Assembly (NCBI RefSeq): GCF_008085905.1
Contig: NZ_VSFF01000007.1
Span: 372,001-436,000 of the forward strand
Reading direction: 5' to 3'
Origin: Actinomadura syzygii
GTDB lineage: Bacteria > Actinomycetota > Actinomycetes > Streptosporangiales > Streptosporangiaceae
Length of the DNA stretch: 64,000 nucleotides
The position numbers and the translations under genes are program-made. Below the pieces are notes generated by a model. It saw only the letters and a program-made list of their open reading frames with translations. It was not told the origin of the DNA and made no database searches. Shown piece after piece: positions 60,904 through 64,000 of this stretch. Position 1 is the first letter of the stretch, and each line of letters begins with the position of its first letter.

Positions 60904-62454
60904 ATGGGGATGGGCGAGGGGCCGACGGTGCCGACGACGAGGGTCACGCCGGGGGACAAGCGGTATCCGGCGCTCAGCCGGGGGTTCAACCAGCGGTGGA
61001 TCGGGCGGCCCGACTACGTCCAGCTGGTGCGGACGCCCGAGGAGGTGCGGGAGGCGCTCGCCACGGCGCTGCGCGAGGTCCCGGACGACCCGGAGCGGAC
61101 GCGGATCACCGTCAAGGCGGGCGGCCACTGCTACGAGGACTTCGTCTGCGGCCCGGACGTGCGGGTGATCCTCGACGTCAGCCCGATGTGCGACATGGTC
61201 TACGACGACGCCATGCAGGCGTACTGCGTGCAGGCCGGGGCGACGAACTGGCACGTGTACAGCCACCTGTACCCGATGAGCGGGCGGGCGCTGCCGGGCG
61301 GGTCGTGCTACTCGGTGGGGCTCGGCGGGCACATCCCGGCCGGCGGGTTCGGGCTGCTGTCGCGGCAGCACGGGCTCACCGTCGACTACCTCTACGCGGT
61401 GGAGGTGGCGGTGGTGGACGAGTACAAGAACGTCGAGCTCGTCGTCGCCACGCGCGACGACCGGGGCCCGCTGTACGACCTGCTCTGGGCGCACACCGGG
61501 GGTGGGGGCGGCAACTTCGGGGTCGTCACCCGGTTCTGGTTCCGGGAGCTGCCGGAGCCGCCGAAGGAGGTGATGCTGACCGGGCTCGCGTGGGACTGGA
61601 AGGACTTCACCGTCGGCGAGTTCGCGAAGCTGGTGACGGCGTACGCCGAGTACTTCCGCGACCACCAGGATCCGACCACGGCGGAGGGGAAGCTGTTCGC
61701 GCTGCTCAAGCTCAACCACGTGAGCAACGGCCAGATCGGGCTGCTCGCGCAGGTGGAGGCCGACGACGCCGAGGGCCAGCAGGCGATGGCCGAGTTCGTG
61801 AACGCCGTCGACGGGCGGATCCGGCCCGCCGCGACGGTCATCAAATCGGTGATGGGCGACCATTTCGTCCACATGGACATTCCGCGCGTGATGCCGTGGC
61901 TCACGGCGACGCAGGCGCTGAACGCCAGCGGGGAGAACCGCTGCGGCAAATACAAGTCGGCCTATCTGCGGAAGCCGTTCACCGACCAGATGATCGAGGC
62001 CATGTGGGCCTATCTCGGCAACGAGAGGTACACCGACTACCCCAACCCGCAGGCGCTGATCCAGGTCGACTCCTACGGCAGTGCGGTCAACCGGCCGGAG
62101 CACAAGACGGCGGCGCGGCAGCGCGACTCGATCCTCAAGCTCCAGTACCAGGTGTACTGGACGAAGAACGACCCCGCCGAGGACCTGCACCTCTCCTGGA
62201 TCCGCGACACCTACAAGGCGACGTTCGCGACGACCGGCGGCGTGCCCGTCGCGGACGGCGACGTCACCGACGGCTGCTACATCGGCTACCCGGACGTCGA
62301 CCTGAACGGCGAGCCGTGGAACGAGTCCGACCAGTCGTGGGAGACGCTCTACTACAAGGACGGATACCGGAAGCTCCAGGAGGTCAAGCGCCACTGGGAT
62401 CCGCGGGACGTCTTCCGGCACACCCAGTCCATCCGCCCGAACGGCGCGCCCTGA
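60904..62454 (+). CDS. Bicovalent FAD-linked oxidase (BBE/VAO family)
   Basis: The protein has 516 residues. PCMH motifs include KAGGHCYEDF and PGGSCYSVGLGGHIPAGGFG, giving the His and Cys for bicovalent flavin. The C-terminal berberine-bridge part ends YRKLQEVKRHWDPRDVF. No signal peptide is seen with this start. The ATG follows GGGCGGAGG. The substrate is probably a sugar or alcohol; it is distinct from the exported oxidase at 21.3 kb. Confidence 0.92.
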   Translation: MGMGEGPTVPTTRVTPGDKRYPALSRGFNQRWIGRPDYVQLVRTPEEVREALATALREVPDDPERTRITVKAGGHCYEDFVCGPDVRVILDVSPMCDMVYDDAMQAYCVQAGATNWHVYSHLYPMSGRALPGGSCYSVGLGGHIPAGGFGLLSRQHGLTVDYLYAVEVAVVDEYKNVELVVATRDDRGPLYDLLWAHTGGGGGNFGVVTRFWFRELPEPPKEVMLTGLAWDWKDFTVGEFAKLVTAYAEYFRDHQDPTTAEGKLFALLKLNHVSNGQIGLLAQVEADDAEGQQAMAEFVNAVDGRIRPAATVIKSVMGDHFVHMDIPRVMPWLTATQALNASGENRCGKYKSAYLRKPFTDQMIEAMWAYLGNERYTDYPNPQALIQVDSYGSAVNRPEHKTAARQRDSILKLQYQVYWTKNDPAEDLHLSWIRDTYKATFATTGGVPVADGDVTDGCYIGYPDVDLNGEPWNESDQSWETLYYKDGYRKLQEVKRHWDPRDVFRHTQSIRPNGAP

Positions 62455-62604
62455 CACGGAGTGCCGTGACGGGGCCGGGAACGGCGCGGCGGCGGCGCGA
62501 GTCTCGCCTTTATTGCATTCATTGCCAATACTTGCGGGCGTGACGGCGGGGACAGTAGTTTCGGGCGATGCGGGGCGCCGCGCCGGACGCGCTCCGGGCC
62601 GGCC

Positions 62605-62640
62605 GGGAGCCCATGAAGACCGGCTGGGGAGCCCATGAAG
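62605..62640 (+). repeat. Duplicated ribosome-site/start segment
   Basis: GGGAGCCCATGAAG occurs twice, 22 bp apart. The second ATG (62635) starts the esterase; the first (62613) is in another frame and leads into a long shadow frame. Confidence 0.8.
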
Positions 62641-63879
62641 AAGCGCACCGACAGGAAGATCGCCCTCGCGGGCACCGCCGCCGCGGCCGTCCTCCTGCCC
62701 GCCGTCATGGTCGGTCTTGCGCAGGCCGGGATCGGCGTGCCGAAGGGGCGCTCCGAGGCGTCAGGCGCCTCCGATCCGGTGCCCTCCTTCGGTCCCGCCA
62801 CGGAGCCGGGCGCGCCGAAGCCCCGCAGCGCGTCGCCGAAGCCGCCGAAACTGCCGCACGTCCCGCCGAACACGAACCCGTTCAAGACCGGCGGCGGCTC
62901 GCCAGCCCCAGACGACCCCGACTCCAACCCCCGCAGCCACGGCAAGAAGCCGAAGACCCCGGGCGGGACGAGCGGCCGCGGCTACGCGAAGGCGCCCGAC
63001 GGCGCGACCATCACCGGCGTCAAGAAGGTGAACTCGCGGCAGTTCGACGTCACGATCGCGTCCCCGGCGCTCGGCGCGAAGGTGAAGACGCGCGTCATGG
63101 TGCCGAAGGGCTGGACGCGCAAGACGACCAAGACGTGGCCCGTCGTGTACGCCTACCACGGCGGCAACAACAACTACACGTCCTGGACGAAGGACTCCAA
63201 CATCGAGCAGGTCGTCGGCCCGTACAACGCGATGGTCGTCATGCCCGAGGGCGGCTGGAACGGGTCGTACACGAACTGGTGGAACGGCGGCAAGGGCGGC
63301 ATCCCCGAGTGGGAGACGTTCCACATCCGCGAGGTCATCCCGCTGATGGAACGCAACTTCCGCGCGGGCTCCATGCGCGCCGCGATCGGGCTGTCGTCCG
63401 GCGGGCAGGGCGCCATCACCTACGCCGAGCGCCACCGGGGCACGTTCAGGTACGCCGCGTCCTACAGCGGCGCCCTCAACATCACCGCGCCGGGGATGCC
63501 GATCATCCTGACGACCATGAACCGGGAGGCGGGCACCTCGATCTGGGGCGACCCGATCACCGCGCGGGCGAACTGGGAGGCGCACGACGCGGCCGTGATG
63601 GTGGCGAAGCTGAAGGGCGTCGGCGTCTACGTCTCGTCCGGCAACGGGCAGCCGGGGCCCCACGACAACCCCGACGCCGCGCCGTGGGACGCCGGGCGCA
63701 TCGGCGAGCAGCTCTCCGGCGTGATGAACGACAACTTCGTCGCGGCGGCGCGGCGGGCGGGCGTCCCGGTCACCGCGCACCTGTACGGGCCGGGCATGCA
63801 CAACTGGAAGTACTGGCGCGTCGAGCTGGTGCGGAGCTGGCCCGCCATCGCCGCCGCCATCGGCGCCCGAAAGTCCTGA
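62635..63879 (+). CDS. Exported esterase (antigen-85/esterase-D fold)
   Basis: The protein has 414 residues. It starts with a signal peptide (KIALAGTAAAAVLLPAVMVG), followed by a long Pro/Lys-rich linker to about residue 115. The alpha/beta hydrolase domain has GLSSGGQG with the nucleophile, and GMHNWKYW with the catalytic histidine, as in mycolyltransferase/feruloyl esterase-like proteins. It probably acts on ester bonds outside the cell. The preceding gap has an AT-rich TTGCATT...CAATACT patch that could be a promoter. Confidence 0.9.
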   Translation: MKKRTDRKIALAGTAAAAVLLPAVMVGLAQAGIGVPKGRSEASGASDPVPSFGPATEPGAPKPRSASPKPPKLPHVPPNTNPFKTGGGSPAPDDPDSNPRSHGKKPKTPGGTSGRGYAKAPDGATITGVKKVNSRQFDVTIASPALGAKVKTRVMVPKGWTRKTTKTWPVVYAYHGGNNNYTSWTKDSNIEQVVGPYNAMVVMPEGGWNGSYTNWWNGGKGGIPEWETFHIREVIPLMERNFRAGSMRAAIGLSSGGQGAITYAERHRGTFRYAASYSGALNITAPGMPIILTTMNREAGTSIWGDPITARANWEAHDAAVMVAKLKGVGVYVSSGNGQPGPHDNPDAAPWDAGRIGEQLSGVMNDNFVAAARRAGVPVTAHLYGPGMHNWKYWRVELVRSWPAIAAAIGARKS

Positions 63880-63904
63880 CCGGGGCGCGGGTGAACGGGG
63901 CACG

Positions 63905-64000
63905 GTGAACGGGTTCGCGCGGCGGGAGTTCCAGCTCGTCCTGCTCCGCCGGATGGCCGACTACCAGCCCGGCCTGGTCGAGGACGCGATGCGCTCCCTC
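63905..64000 (+). CDS. Start of an unknown gene cut by the window end
   Basis: A GTG opens a frame of 32 codons that runs off the right edge; it is helical and charged (FARREFQLVLLRRMADYQP). A GGGGCAC sequence stands just upstream. The family cannot be named from this fragment. Confidence 0.5.
   Translation, partial: MNGFARREFQLVLLRRMADYQPGLVEDAMRSL

Noticed and set aside
62613..63908. The frame starting at the first copy of the duplicated start before the esterase
   Set aside because: It is a shadow of the esterase gene in another frame, with Arg/Gly-rich nonsense sequence.

Overview
This window is very GC-rich, about 72% by eye, and its genes are tightly packed with G or C at most third codon positions. 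It looks like the chromosome of an actinobacterium. It carries a full conservon (cvnABCDE), a sigR-rsrA pair with the zinc anti-sigma signature, F420-type LLM oxidoreductase, FAAL-type lipid ligases, two P450s and an FxsB-type radical SAM locus. Together these point to a Streptomyces-like or Actinomadura-like (Thermomonosporaceae) organism. That placement is inference. No rRNA, tRNA, CRISPR array, insertion sequence or prophage was seen.

Left part (1-9.1 kb). The 3' part of an unrecognised gene with an internally duplicated domain meets, tail to tail, a translationally coupled three-gene unit: an exported membrane-anchored protein, a small P-loop ATPase and a large P-loop ATPase. Divergent to this unit is a two-gene peptide-modification unit, an HExxH hydroxylase-type protein plus an FxsB-type radical SAM/SPASM maturase, with no recognisable precursor peptide beside it. 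A small secreted protein and a DUF3054 membrane protein follow.

Lipid/oxidation block (9.2-19.3 kb). A FAAL, an alpha/beta-hydrolase fused to an acyl-CoA-synthetase-like domain, a P450, an SDR and a type-B carboxylesterase all run rightward. They are followed by leftward lhgO and a small membrane protein.

Housekeeping block (19.5-33.2 kb). hisN, rsgA and aroA lie near sigR-rsrA, a linkage also known from Streptomyces. Between them are a helical protein, an exported FAD oxidase, a Ser/Thr kinase, an ECF sigma/anti-sigma pair, a DoxX protein with a lysine-rich tail, an SRAP-domain protein and a methyltransferase. sigR has a clear GGAAT-N18-GTT autoregulatory promoter.

Signalling block (33.5-46.2 kb). 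Two membrane HD-domain proteins (one true HD-GYP), a CopD-CtaG fusion, an SPFH/flotillin-like protein, the conservon with an ExxR-less CYP157-like P450, and AraC and LysR regulators.

Accessory block (46.2-64 kb). An exported AvrRpt2-like cysteine protease is coupled to a secreted, C-terminally anchored partner. A 2OG-oxygenase / methyltransferase / carnitine-acyltransferase operon has the enzyme logic of carnitine-like chemistry. A transmembrane Ser/Thr kinase sits beside a SpoIIE phosphatase. Next is a three-gene RiPP-like cassette: two homologous Gly-rich, two-cysteine peptides and an M50 protease with a PqqD-like N-terminus. The right end holds a ferritin-like protein, an LLM oxidoreductase, an M14 carboxypeptidase, a bicovalent-flavin oxidase and an exported esterase.

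The strongest candidates for undescribed biology are the RiPP-like cassette at 55361-57378, the carnitine-like operon at 48512-52030, and the ATPase/membrane cassette at 919-5277 beside the orphan HExxH/FxsB pair.
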